Under the pieces are notes generated by a model, which saw nothing but the letters and a program-made list of their open reading frames with translations, searched no databases and was not told the origin of the DNA. Positions 18,629-31,439 of a stretch of DNA of 64,000 nucleotides are shown here, in pieces. Position numbers and translations under genes: made by a program. The stretch comes from Aliidiomarina celeris (GTDB lineage: Bacteria > Pseudomonadota > Gammaproteobacteria > Enterobacterales > Alteromonadaceae), in the NCBI RefSeq assembly GCF_003316875.1, contig NZ_QMIL01000005.1:99518-163517 (forward strand), given 5' to 3'. Numbering within the stretch: the first letter of the stretch is position 1; every line of letters starts with the position of its first letter.

Positions 18629-19636
18629 ATGACCAAACCTGTAGTGTTGAGCGGCTGCCAGCCTTCTGGACAACTGACCATTGGTAACTATATGGGGGCT
18701 TTGCGCCAGTGGGTGCAAATGCAACAAAGCCACGACTGCTATTTTATGTTGGTAGACTTGCATGCCATTACCGTGCGCCAAGATCCACAAACACTTCGTG
18801 AAGCGACACTCGATGGTTTGGCGCTTTACATGGCTTGCGGCCTCGATCCCGAACAAAGTACGTTGTTTTTGCAGTCGCATGTACCGGCTCATTCACAGTT
18901 GGCGTGGGTATTAAACTGCTACACGCAAATGGGTGAGTTGAGCCGCATGACCCAGTTTAAAGACAAGTCGCAACGGCACGAGTCGAATGTAAACGTGGGG
19001 CTTTTTACCTACCCAGTGCTGATGGCTGCCGATATTCTTATTTATGGTGCAAACGAAGTGCCTGTGGGGAACGACCAAAAGCAACATTTAGAACTGAGCC
19101 GCGACATTGCCACGCGTTTTAACAATATTTACGGCAATGTTCTGGTGGTGCCTGAGCCTTTTATTCCGCAGCACGGCGCGCGCATTATGAGCTTGCAAGA
19201 TCCCACCAAAAAAATGTCGAAGTCGGACGATAATCCGAATAATTTTATTGGCTTGTTAGAAGACCCCAAAGTGATTGCGAAGAAGATTAAGCGGGCGGTG
19301 ACAGACTCCGACGAACAAGCACGAATCTATTTTGATCCTGCAGAAAAAGCAGGCGTGTCGAACCTGTTGACCTTACTGTCGGGAGCGACAGGGCGCACTA
19401 TTGATGATTTAGTGCCGGAATATGACGGTAAAATGTATGGTCACTTGAAAACTGATGTGGCCGACGCGGTGGTCGCCTTTTTAGAGCCGATGCAAAGCCG
19501 TTTCAAGGATTTGCGCAGTGATCGCAATACATTAAACAGAGTTATGCAGCAGGGTGCTGAAAAAGCGCAGGCTCGTGCGCATGAAACGCTAGCGCGAGTG
19601 TATGACGCCGTTGGTTTCGTTCCGCTCGGGCGATAA
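18629..19636 (+). CDS. trpS: Tryptophanyl-tRNA synthetase
   Basis: 335 residues, class I synthetase that charges tRNA-Trp. The HIGH-equivalent region is [18 protein letters not shown] near the start and the KMSKS loop is [26 protein letters not shown] is the typical TrpRS block between them. ATG with AAAGAGAAA upstream, transcribed with rpe. A long hairpin terminator follows at 19714-19758. Confidence 0.97.
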   Translation: MTKPVVLSGCQPSGQLTIGNYMGALRQWVQMQQSHDCYFMLVDLHAITVRQDPQTLREATLDGLALYMACGLDPEQSTLFLQSHVPAHSQLAWVLNCYTQMGELSRMTQFKDKSQRHESNVNVGLFTYPVLMAADILIYGANEVPVGNDQKQHLELSRDIATRFNNIYGNVLVVPEPFIPQHGARIMSLQDPTKKMSKSDDNPNNFIGLLEDPKVIAKKIKRAVTDSDEQARIYFDPAEKAGVSNLLTLLSGATGRTIDDLVPEYDGKMYGHLKTDVADAVVAFLEPMQSRFKDLRSDRNTLNRVMQQGAEKAQARAHETLARVYDAVGFVPLGR

Positions 19637-19713
19637 GCGCTACGGCGACAAGGGCTCGGGCGCCCAGGTTAAAGTAAGGTGCATTGCGCTAATTTTGTAA
19701 GAAAGTATGAAAG

Positions 19714-19758
19714 AAAGGCGGTTTTTTCAGTGATTATGGCTGAAAAACCGCCTTTTTT
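19714..19758 (+). terminator. Rho-independent terminator after trpS
   Basis: A long stem AAAGGCGGTTTTTTCAG pairs with CTGAAAAACCGCCTTT (one bulged T), with a loop of about 10 bases and a T-rich end. Because the arms begin with A and end with T it could work in both directions. Confidence 0.85.
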
Positions 19759-19909
19759 ATTCTTTTTGAGATAGATTGTTTTGATTTTGTTATTTATTCG
19801 TATTGTTGCAGAAGCGTTAATTTTGTATGCTCGGCGCAGGTTGTTAGCTGTTAAACATGGCGTTCGATCGTGTGAGCTACTCTGTTCTCTCTATTAAAAG
19901 GATTATTTT

Positions 19910-22900
19910 ATGTTTTCTTCTCGCTTTCCCCGAGCGAAAGCTTCCCTTATTGCGTCATCGGTTTCGATCGCATTAGTGGGAGCTATGGGTGTTGCTGCGC
20001 ATGCAGAACCCAGCAATCCTCTCTCCGTAGTGTCGGTTGACCGCGCGCCAGTGGCTGATGTTGAGCGCGCGAAGGCGCAGCCTCGCAGCCGCCTTTCCAT
20101 TGTTGAGCCGACTTATTACATTGTAGAGCTCGAAGCGCCAGCAATGGCGGCGCATCTTGCTGAGAATAGCGACACCATGCTAAGTGCGCAAAATGCAGGA
20201 AACGCTCGTGCTGTGGGTAATCGATTAAATTTACAGTCTATTGAAGCGCGCGAATACGGTGCCTTCTTAACAGCACAACAGAACGCCTTTGTGCAGCAAC
20301 TACAACGCCGTTTACCGAGCGCTGAGGTACATCGTCAATTCAGTACCGCTATGAACGCAGTGGTGGTGAAGAGCACTGAGCAACAAGCCATGGCAACTTT
20401 GCGTAATTTGCAAGGCGTAAAGCGCGTATATCGTAGCGAAATGCGTTACGCCATGATGGACGATTCTTTGTCGCGCATGAAAATAGAAGGCGCTTGGGCT
20501 GATGCGGGTGGCCGTGACATGGCCGGTGAAGGTGTGCGCATTGCCATTATCGACTCGGGCATTCGTCCGGAAAACCCAATGTTCACTAATACTGGGTTAG
20601 CGCCTGCAAGCGAACTGCCGAGTGACGATTACTGCAGTACCACTGACGCTACCTTTTGTACCGACAAAGTGATTGTGGCACGTTATTCAGAGCCCACGTT
20701 TACCGTACATGAAAACGAACATATCAGTCCGCTCGACTATAGCGGCCATGGTACCCATGTTGCCGGGAGTGCTGCTGGTGCCTACGTGGCGGCAAATTAT
20801 TTGGGCAGTGAAGTGAACCTTTCTGGCGTTGCGCCAGGGGCCTACATTATGGCCTATAAAGCGCTATTTACTACGCCAACGTCGCCGGGTGGCGGCAGCG
20901 ACGCCATGTTAGTGGAAGCACTCGAACATGCCTTAAATGACGGTGCCGACGTTATCAACAATTCTTGGGGCGGTGGGCCAGGTCAAGACGGCACCGACAC
21001 CGTATATGACACCATTTTTGCGAATGCGGAAGCCGCCGGCGTAGTGGTTGTTACTGCTGCCGGTAACGACGGTTCGGGTGCAGAAACCATTGGCTGCCCA
21101 GGCTGTGTAGAGGCCGGTATTACCGTGGCTGCGCTGGACGAAACGCGTACTTTTAGTCAAAAAGTAAGCTTTAACGGGAGTGAGTTCGACGCTCGTATTG
21201 CGAGTGGTGACTTTGTAGTCACCGAGAATATTGAAGGGCCGTTGGTCTTGGCTGCCAATGTAAGCGAAGGTAACGAGCTGGGTTGTACTGCCTTTAGTGA
21301 AAACGCCTTTGCTGGCGCTATTGCTATGGTTACACGTGGCGAGTGTTCGTTTGTTGAAAAAGCACAAAATGTACAAGCGGCTGGCGCCATCGCTATGGTG
21401 GTAGGCAATAATGAAAGCGGCGTAATTGGTATGGCGCTCGACGGCATTACGCTACCGTCGGTGATGGTGTCGCAGTCGACCGCAGAAGCAATTGCAGAAA
21501 GTTATGAAGCGGGCGACGCTCTTACCATTCAAACAATTGAAGCAGAAACAATTGCCGACAGCGCTATGGGAATTGCCAGCTTTAGCTCGCGGGGGCCGAA
21601 TGGGAATAACAGCTTCTTGAAGCCAGATATTGCCGCGCCCGGAACCAGTATTCTTTCTGCTTATTCTCCCGACCAAGGTGCTACTTTTGCGCTAAATAGC
21701 GGTACGAGTATGGCGAGCCCGCATGTGGCCGGTGCTGCGGCACTATTGCGCCAGCTTCGTCCAGAGCTCGATGCTTATCAAGTGAAGTCGGTGCTGATGG
21801 GTACGACACGTCTGTTAGCCAATACGACTATTTTTGAGCAGGGCACCGGCCTTGTGCAGGTGGACAACGCGCTAGCAGCCACTTTTGCACTCGACAAAGG
21901 CGCTTATGTGAATAGCGATTGCCGCCTAACATGCACGTTCACGATGGAAGTGACCAATTTAACCGACGAAGCGAAAGGTTACATGGTTACGGCGAGCCGA
22001 CTTGACTATGTTGACATAAGTGTAGATGTAGGCGGTGATCTGGCGGAAGACGGAGACGCGATTGATCTCCTAAACGTTGCTGCGGGTGAAACCGAGTCGT
22101 TCACTGTTACTGTGGATAGCCGCTTTGCCGAGCAAGGTTGGAACCGCTTTGTGTTGACCCTAACCGACTCCGACACAACGCAACGTATTCCGGTAGTGTT
22201 TACGCCAAATCGTACAGACGACGCGCGCGTGCTGACCAGTGTTGTAAGCACCGGCGAACCGTCTTGGGGCGAAAAGGCAGTAGTGGAAACCTACTTCTCC
22301 GGTGAGAGCGATGCCGACAACGAAGTGCGGATAAACTTCCCTGAAGGCGTGAGCGTGAGCAACGTTCAGGTTCAGGAAGAAAACGCCATGGGTACCTTCA
22401 CCGTTAACGAGGACCATGCGTTATGGACCGGTGACTTTTTGGCGGTTGCAGGCGATTCGGGTGTGGAAAGTGCGAACTTGCCGTCGATGAAATTGAACGA
22501 CATGCCGTCGAGTATGCTGCTCGGTCCAATTCAGTCGTTTGGCTGTGCCGAAGAAGCTTGTGACGAGGTTGTTGTGCCTATTGGTGGAATTGGTGACCTT
22601 GGCGGCTTTATGTACAACGGTGAAGTGTATGAAACACTAACCGTGTGGGACAACGGCATTGTCGCGCCGGGTGACCAGTCGCGTACCCAGTTAACTTTTG
22701 ACAACCTTGCCATGCCGGATACGGAGCTACCGAACAACGTGATTGCGCCGTTCTGGACTGATTTCGTACTCGGTGGCGCGCTGGGCGGCGAAGTGTACTT
22801 TGCACTTGCAACACACAACGGTGGCCAGTATGTGGTTATCGAGTGGAGTGACGCCAAGGTTTACAGCGAAACTTTGTCTCCTGCCGATCCAAGCTATACC

Positions 22901-23584
22901 GTTCAAGTTTGGTTACGATTTGGTGAAGACGAGCCGGCTCAGGTGTTCTTCAACTATGTAGAAATTCCAGAAATGCCGGAATGGCTGACCATTGGAATGG
23001 AAGACATTAGTGGCGAAACAGGCTTTACCTACCATTTCGACGGTGACGGTGAAGCGGTGGCGTCGGGCGATTCGTTAGAAGCTCGTTTAGCGATTCAAGA
23101 CAGCCAAGTCATGGTGAGTTATGAAGTACCCTTCAACTTTGGTTCGAATGTAACGGCGAGCACAGACTGGAATACCGCCGTACAGGTGAATGTATTGGCA
23201 AACCTGAACTTAGACGCCCAAACCTTCTTAGGCGACGCAGTGGGTACGGTTGGCGAACAGCAGTTCTCTGCGCTGGCGCCAGTTATTGCCGATGCAACCG
23301 GGAATGTGAAGGCGGTAGTCACTAGTCAGCATGGTACCAATGCATCGCTGTCTACCTCTGGTGGTACTATTACCTTTACACCGGATCGCAGCTTTGCGGG
23401 TGACGAAGTAGTGACCTATCACTTGGAAGATGCGGCAGGAAATCGCACCCAAGACTACACCTTAACTGTGTCGGTGGGTAAACGCCCGAACGACAAAAAA
23501 TGGTATGAAGGTTCATTTGCTTTATGGCTCGCACTCGGTGGCCTGTTGGCGAGTGGTCGCCGCTTAAGTGTTCGTCGCCGCTAG
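19910..23584 (+). CDS. Secreted subtilisin-like S8 serine peptidase with PA insert and GlyGly-CTERM-like tail
   Basis: 1224 residues. A signal peptide (about 1-34) is followed by an I9-type propeptide (TYYIVELEAPAMAAHL...GVKRVYRSE). The S8 domain has Asp215 in IAIIDSGI, His280 in GHGTHVAGSAAG, the oxyanion Asn in DVINNSWGGG and Ser600 in SGTSMASPHVAGAA. A PA domain is inserted between His and Ser (about 425-530, GAIAMVTRGECSFVEKAQ). Beta-rich C-terminal regions follow, with a cadherin-like TVTVNV... TYHLEDAAGN segment near the end. The last 30 residues are a short EGS-containing motif, a hydrophobic helix and a basic end (GRRLSVRRR), like GlyGly-CTERM tails cut by rhombosortase. Probably exported by type II secretion to digest protein. 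Confidence 0.93.
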   Translation: MFSSRFPRAKASLIASSVSIALVGAMGVAAHAEPSNPLSVVSVDRAPVADVERAKAQPRSRLSIVEPTYYIVELEAPAMAAHLAENSDTMLSAQNAGNARAVGNRLNLQSIEAREYGAFLTAQQNAFVQQLQRRLPSAEVHRQFSTAMNAVVVKSTEQQAMATLRNLQGVKRVYRSEMRYAMMDDSLSRMKIEGAWADAGGRDMAGEGVRIAIIDSGIRPENPMFTNTGLAPASELPSDDYCSTTDATFCTDKVIVARYSEPTFTVHENEHISPLDYSGHGTHVAGSAAGAYVAANYLGSEVNLSGVAPGAYIMAYKALFTTPTSPGGGSDAMLVEALEHALNDGADVINNSWGGGPGQDGTDTVYDTIFANAEAAGVVVVTAAGNDGSGAETIGCPGCVEAGITVAALDETRTFSQKVSFNGSEFDARIASGDFVVTENIEGPLVLAANVSEGNELGCTAFSENAFAGAIAMVTRGECSFVEKAQNVQAAGAIAMVVGNNESGVIGMALDGITLPSVMVSQSTAEAIAESYEAGDALTIQTIEAETIADSAMGIASFSSRGPNGNNSFLKPDIAAPGTSILSAYSPDQGATFALNSGTSMASPHVAGAAALLRQLRPELDAYQVKSVLMGTTRLLANTTIFEQGTGLVQVDNALAATFALDKGAYVNSDCRLTCTFTMEVTNLTDEAKGYMVTASRLDYVDISVDVGGDLAEDGDAIDLLNVAAGETESFTVTVDSRFAEQGWNRFVLTLTDSDTTQRIPVVFTPNRTDDARVLTSVVSTGEPSWGEKAVVETYFSGESDADNEVRINFPEGVSVSNVQVQEENAMGTFTVNEDHALWTGDFLAVAGDSGVESANLPSMKLNDMPSSMLLGPIQSFGCAEEACDEVVVPIGGIGDLGGFMYNGEVYETLTVWDNGIVAPGDQSRTQLTFDNLAMPDTELPNNVIAPFWTDFVLGGALGGEVYFALATHNGGQYVVIEWSDAKVYSETLSPADPSYTVQVWLRFGEDEPAQVFFNYVEIPEMPEWLTIGMEDISGETGFTYHFDGDGEAVASGDSLEARLAIQDSQVMVSYEVPFNFGSNVTASTDWNTAVQVNVLANLNLDAQTFLGDAVGTVGEQQFSALAPVIADATGNVKAVVTSQHGTNASLSTSGGTITFTPDRSFAGDEVVTYHLEDAAGNRTQDYTLTVSVGKRPNDKKWYEGSFALWLALGGLLASGRRLSVRRR

Positions 23585-23628
23585 GTAACTTACCAAGCAG
23601 CAAATAAACACGCTGCTTTATCTTAGTG

Positions 23629-23664
23629 AAAAGCCCGTAACCAAGAAGTTACGGGCTTTTTTTT
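23629..23664 (+). terminator. Rho-independent terminator after the S8 peptidase
   Basis: A perfect 12-bp stem (AAAGCCCGTAAC with GTTACGGGCTTT), a 6-base loop and a run of eight T. A strong terminator. Confidence 0.9.
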
Positions 23665-23736
23665 GTGTGGCGTTTTGCGCAGCAATAAGCGGTGGTATAG
23701 TAGCGCCCGTTCCAAAGCAATGCGGCGATAATCGGT

Positions 23737-24351
23737 ATGATGCTCCTGATTGATAATTACGACTCGTTTACCCATAACCTGCAGCGTTATTTTCGCGAGT
23801 TGGGGCAACAGGTGCTGGTGGTGCGAAACGACGCCATAACATTGGCCGATTTAGAACGCTTAAAGCCACAAGCCGTGGTAATTTCGCCGGGGCCTTGTAC
23901 GCCGAATGAGGCTGGAGTTTCCTTGGCTGCAGTCGGTTATTGCGCCGGGCGCATTCCACTGTTGGGCGTATGTTTAGGGCATCAAGCTATTGCCCAGCAT
24001 TTTGGTGGTAACATTATTCGCGCAGACCGTGTTATGCATGGCAAACTCTCGCATGTGCAGCATAATGGCGCGTCGTTATTCGAAAAGGTGAACCCCACTT
24101 TTTCAGTTGTACGCTATCATTCCCTTATGGTGGATCAACATTCATTGCCCACTGAACTTGAAGCGACAGCGTGGCTCGCTCAGAGTGAGCAAGAGCAGCA
24201 ACGGTTAATGGCATTTCAACATAAAACCTTACCGATTGTGGGCGTACAATTTCACCCCGAGTCGGTGTTAAGTGACAGTGGCCACCAAATATTAGCGAAT
24301 TTTTGCGCACTAGCGGGATTAACGCACAGCCCCGTAGCAACAAAGGAATAG
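23737..24351 (+). CDS. pabA: Aminodeoxychorismate/anthranilate synthase glutaminase component
   Basis: 204 residues, class I glutamine amidotransferase. LLIDNYDSFTHNLQRYF and SPGPCTPNEAG open the fold; the nucleophile Cys is in LLGVCLGHQAIAQHFGG and the His-Glu pair in VQFHPESVLS. It supplies ammonia for 4-amino-4-deoxychorismate (folate) and perhaps also for anthranilate. Sequence alone does not separate PabA from TrpG; the place just before argD/astC matches pabA in related bacteria, and no trp genes are nearby. The HDOD gene starts 5 bases after its stop, so the two are co-transcribed. Confidence 0.88.
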   Translation: MMLLIDNYDSFTHNLQRYFRELGQQVLVVRNDAITLADLERLKPQAVVISPGPCTPNEAGVSLAAVGYCAGRIPLLGVCLGHQAIAQHFGGNIIRADRVMHGKLSHVQHNGASLFEKVNPTFSVVRYHSLMVDQHSLPTELEATAWLAQSEQEQQRLMAFQHKTLPIVGVQFHPESVLSDSGHQILANFCALAGLTHSPVATKE

Positions 24352-24356
24352 GGTTT

Positions 24357-25550
24357 ATGGCGCTTACCTACAAGGACTTTACGAGCCGTTTCGAGTCTGC
24401 TCCAGCAGACTCGGTGGCGTTGCTCGAGCGCAAGTTTTGTAGCTTATTGATTAGCCTTGATTTTGCACACAGCCTTGATGCCACAAGCACTTACGAAGTT
24501 GAAAAAGAAGAAATACGTCAGCGTGAACTCTTACAGGTTGAGAAGCGGCGAGCCGAAGAGCGACAACGGGTACGAAACTCGTTGCGCTACCAACGGGAAA
24601 TGATGAGTGCGGAGCTGCATGAACGCTTATTTGAGCAGTTGTCTGAGACCCTGAATAACCCCGACTATGTGCGTACTCGAATACTCGCGATAGAACCCAA
24701 TGCCCTCAGTTTAGTCGACGTGGTGCAAGCTCGAGCTGCTTCAATGAAAGCCCTTGAGCAAAAAGCCCAAGGGCTTGATTGGTTGCATGAGCAACTGCTT
24801 CGCGTTGTCAATTTACCGCCATTTGCCGACGCCAAAGATAAGCGCAGAGTGAAAGTGACCAGTGTAAGAAATGCGCTCGGTTTTGTTGGGATCGACGATT
24901 TACGCATACTTATTCCCGCTATGGCCATGCAACATTGGCTACCCAAGCGGTTAGAGCCTTTTAATTTATTGCGCCGAAAGCTCTGGGAGCATTCATTGGC
25001 AACGGCCATTACCTGCCAGGTACTCGCTGAGCTCGACGGCCAGCTGGACCCTGTTATTGCCTTTCTAACCGGGCTTTTTCATGATTTAGGCAAAGCCGCG
25101 GTAGCGCGACTGTATGTTGTTTGCTTTGACGATGTTCAGCGCGACTTGTTGCGTGAATTAAGGGCTGAGGTACGTTCCCACCGTTACAACGCCTTGCTCG
25201 AAATTGAACCCTCGGAGCTCATGTTGCGCAACCTCATGATGTGTTTCGCAAAAACGGCAACCGCGCGGTTGATTGAAGGGCTGGGTTTGCAGCATATTCC
25301 AATTGCAGAAAGCTACCAAAACCTCGCTAAAGCAAGCGCGCCAACTGCGTTAACCGGCTACTCCAAGATTCTCTATCAAGCCGCAAAGTATTCGGATTTC
25401 CGCATGCTCTACGCCGCTAAACTGGTCGACGCGGAAGCCGGTCGCGAAATGAGCCGCGACGCCCATTTTAACCACCAAACTTTAGCGCTTTTAAAAACTG
25501 TAAAGTTAACTCGCTTGCGCTTGAATCGCGGTATGGCCGATCAGGCTTAG
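24357..25550 (+). CDS. HDOD-domain protein
   Basis: 398 residues from the ATG at 24357, preceded by AAAGGAATAGGG; an upstream in-frame start would overlap pabA and lacks a ribosome site. A charged coiled-coil region lies at about residues 38-95. The HDOD fold follows (about 100-330): RVKVTSVRNALGFVGIDDLRIL, LWEHSLATAITCQVLA and LTGLFHDLGKAAVARL. The HD pair is kept in FHDLGK, though HDOD proteins are usually regulatory rather than enzymes. Its target is unknown. A 16-bp palindrome (25550-25565) overlaps its stop codon. Confidence 0.8.
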   Translation: MALTYKDFTSRFESAPADSVALLERKFCSLLISLDFAHSLDATSTYEVEKEEIRQRELLQVEKRRAEERQRVRNSLRYQREMMSAELHERLFEQLSETLNNPDYVRTRILAIEPNALSLVDVVQARAASMKALEQKAQGLDWLHEQLLRVVNLPPFADAKDKRRVKVTSVRNALGFVGIDDLRILIPAMAMQHWLPKRLEPFNLLRRKLWEHSLATAITCQVLAELDGQLDPVIAFLTGLFHDLGKAAVARLYVVCFDDVQRDLLRELRAEVRSHRYNALLEIEPSELMLRNLMMCFAKTATARLIEGLGLQHIPIAESYQNLAKASAPTALTGYSKILYQAAKYSDFRMLYAAKLVDAEAGREMSRDAHFNHQTLALLKTVKLTRLRLNRGMADQA

Positions 25551-25640
25551 CGCATAATTATGCGCCAAGTTTGCAAAACTAAATTACTTTTTTAATCTAT
25601 ACATTTCAAAAAGTTACCGTGCAGACTTTTCACAGGAGAC

Positions 25641-25665
25641 GTGCCATAATAACGGCACTTTTTTT
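25641..25665 (+). terminator. Short terminator-like hairpin before argD/astC
   Basis: A 5-bp stem GTGCC/GGCAC with an 8-base loop, followed by seven T. It probably ends pabA-HDOD transcription, or acts in the leader of the ast genes, whose ATG is 31 bases further on. The stem is short. Confidence 0.5.
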
Positions 25666-25675
25666 AGCTCAATAG

Positions 25676-26923
<1,248 letters not shown>

Positions 26924-26925
26924 TT

Positions 26926-29446
<2,521 letters not shown>

Positions 29447-29500
29447 GCGATATACAACCAAGCAGCACAGCAGGCGCGGCGCATAGAGCGTGAGGCAAGC

Positions 29501-29851
29501 ATGATTATTGACACCGATGGCTACATTGAACTTGTGCATTACTTGAGTGAGAACCTAGAGCTCTTCACTCACACAGATCCACAAGCGCAAAAGTCGGAGC
29601 AAACCGTTGGAGAGTTGTTCGAAACAGAACTCGCCGACAATATCATGCGTGCTTGCCAGCAACACTCAATGAGCCAAGACGATCGCATTAATATTGTGCG
29701 CGAAGCCGACGCTATCTTTCACGACTTAGAGGAAGTTTTAGCCTCGGTGCTCGCGCGCCGGCCAGATGCACGGCAACATGCGTTTATTAAGGAATATGCA
29801 GGGTTGGTGAAAAACCTGATCGATTCCGAATTGTCGAAACTCGTATACTAA
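29501..29851 (+). CDS. DUF3802 family protein
   Basis: 116 residues, acidic and helical, with the DUF3802 opening MIIDTDGYIELVHYLSENL and a conserved middle ELFETELADNIMRACQ. Small cytoplasmic protein of unknown function, found mainly in marine gammaproteobacteria beside the ast genes. 54 bases after astD and 11 before the OsmC gene, so probably the same transcript. Confidence 0.8.
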   Translation: MIIDTDGYIELVHYLSENLELFTHTDPQAQKSEQTVGELFETELADNIMRACQQHSMSQDDRINIVREADAIFHDLEEVLASVLARRPDARQHAFIKEYAGLVKNLIDSELSKLVY

Positions 29852-29862
29852 GGAAGCAACTT

Positions 29863-30279
29863 ATGGCGGCAAAAATGGAAGCGCGCGTACAATGGCTGAA
29901 TGACCTTACTTTTGTGGCGACCAGTGGCAGTGGGCACCAAGTAGTGATGGACGGTAACAAAGGTGCTCACGCGCCGAGCCCGATGGAAATGGTTTTGATG
30001 GCGGCGGGTAGCTGTGCCTCGGTAGATGTTGTGAGCATTTTGCAAAAGGCGAAACAAGACGTGCGCCATTGCGAAGTGAAAGTTACAGGTGAGCGTGCAG
30101 ACGCGGTGCCTGCCGTTTACACCGACATTCATCTCCACTTTGTGGTAACCGGTCAGGCGGTGAAAGCCAGCCATGTTGAGCGTGCCGTAAGCTTATCGGC
30201 GGAGAAATACTGTTCAGTGTCGATTATGCTCGGCCACTGTGCGCGAGTAACGCACAGCTTTGAGATTATCGAGATCTAG
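29863..30279 (+). CDS. yhfA: OsmC/Ohr family protein, YhfA type
   Basis: 138 residues; ATG with AAGGAAGCAA upstream. The two OsmC-family cysteines are present, in GSCASVDVV and EKYCSVSIML, with the PSPMEMVLMAAG block between the N-terminal sheet and the first Cys. Members reduce organic peroxides, though the YhfA subgroup is not well characterised. Its 3' end overlaps the convergent prkB by 14 bases; yhfA-prkB is a pairing also seen near crp in enterics. Confidence 0.88.
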   Translation: MAAKMEARVQWLNDLTFVATSGSGHQVVMDGNKGAHAPSPMEMVLMAAGSCASVDVVSILQKAKQDVRHCEVKVTGERADAVPAVYTDIHLHFVVTGQAVKASHVERAVSLSAEKYCSVSIMLGHCARVTHSFEIIEI

Positions 30280-31144
30280 CTGCGTCGCGCCGTTCAATTA
30301 ATTGTTCAATGAGCGGCGTCAAAATAAGCTCCATCGCCAACCCCATTTTACCACCTGGTACCACCAACGTATTAATACGTGACATAAATGAGCCGTCGAT
30401 CATTTGTAGATAATACGGAAAGTCGACGCCTTGCACGCCGCGAAATCGAATCACTACAAAGCTCTCGTCCATAGACGGAATGTCTTTTGCACTAAAAGGG
30501 TTTGAGGTGTCTACTGTGGGCACGCGTTGAAAGTTAATATGCGTGCGGCTGAACTGCGGTACGATGTGGTGGATGTAGTCTTCCATACTGCGAACAATAC
30601 TTTGGGTAACCGCTTCGCGTGAGTGCCCACGCTCAGCGGTGTCGCGGATCATTTTCTGAATCCATTCAAGGTTTACAATGGGCACCATGCCGATTAGCAG
30701 GTCGACATGCTGGCATACATTGTAGCCTTCACCCACTACGCCGCCGTGTAAACCTTCATAGAAAAGCGTGTCTGTATTTTCCACAAAGGGTTCCCAAGGG
30801 GTAAACGTGCCGGGCATTAAATTGTAGGGAACGGCTTCGTCGAAATTGTGCAGGTAACGCCGCGTTTGGCCGTTGCCGGTTTCACCGTAGCTTGAAAAAA
30901 GCCGCTCTAAGGCCTCAAAATCATTCGCCTCCGGGCCAAAATAACTGATGTGCTTGCCTTGTTCTTGTGCTTTGCGAATAGCTAAGTCCATTTCTGGGCG
31001 CGAATAACGATGAAAACTGTCGCCTTCAACAAAGGCGGCATTAATTTTCAAATGCCGAAAAATATGGCGTACAGCTTGACTGGTAGTGGTGGTCCCTGAA
31101 CCAGAAGAGCCGGTAACCGCAATAATAGGGTGTTTCACAGACAT
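30266..31144 (-). CDS. prkB: Phosphoribulokinase-like protein
   Basis: 292 residues. P-loop GSSGSGTTTTSQ at the N terminus, VEGDSFHRYSRPEMD, DTLFYEGLHGGVV and VPTVDTSNPFSAKDIPSMDES match bacterial PrkB. Without Rubisco nearby a Calvin-cycle role is unlikely; the real substrate of this heterotrophic group is not settled. It overlaps yhfA by 14 bases tail to tail and lies 70 bases downstream of slyX on the same strand. Confidence 0.9.
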   Translation of the reverse strand: MSVKHPIIAVTGSSGSGTTTTSQAVRHIFRHLKINAAFVEGDSFHRYSRPEMDLAIRKAQEQGKHISYFGPEANDFEALERLFSSYGETGNGQTRRYLHNFDEAVPYNLMPGTFTPWEPFVENTDTLFYEGLHGGVVGEGYNVCQHVDLLIGMVPIVNLEWIQKMIRDTAERGHSREAVTQSIVRSMEDYIHHIVPQFSRTHINFQRVPTVDTSNPFSAKDIPSMDESFVVIRFRGVQGVDFPYYLQMIDGSFMSRINTLVVPGGKMGLAMELILTPLIEQLIERRDAARSR

Positions 31145-31214
31145 AATTTGCCGAGTCCCTGCAAGAATGAATGGTTACCTTAACCTAATTTTTTGCCCAG
31201 CAATAGAGCTCGAT

Positions 31215-31436
31215 TTAGTAGTGTGGTGGTCGCTCGTCGGCGGCACTAAAACTTTGGCTTTGTTCGTCGCGCTCAAGAATAGGGGCAACTTTGTCGGCGA
31301 TAAAGCGTAACTGTTGTTGCATGCGCAGCAGCTCGTCGGTTTGTTTGCTCACCAGTTGGTTGAGTGCTTCTATAGTGTCTTCCTGAAATGCGAGTTGGCT
31401 TTCAAGATCATCAATACGTTTGCTCAGGTGTTCCAC
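31215..31436 (-). CDS. slyX: SlyX family coiled-coil protein
   Basis: 73 residues, GTG start directly after the stop of the WD40 gene, with AAGGA inside that gene's last codons. Heptad pattern throughout (LSKRIDDLESQLAFQEDTIE, LNQLVSKQTDELLRMQQQLR) and the usual acidic, proline-ended tail DERPPHY. Small cytoplasmic coiled coil of unknown function, classically next to fkpA, as here (one gene away). Confidence 0.92.
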   Translation of the reverse strand: MEHLSKRIDDLESQLAFQEDTIEALNQLVSKQTDELLRMQQQLRFIADKVAPILERDEQSQSFSAADERPPHY

Positions 31437-31439
31437 GTG

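Noticed and set aside
20933-21376. A 147-codon open frame opposite the S8 protease
   Set aside because: Antisense to the catalytic domain, no independent support.
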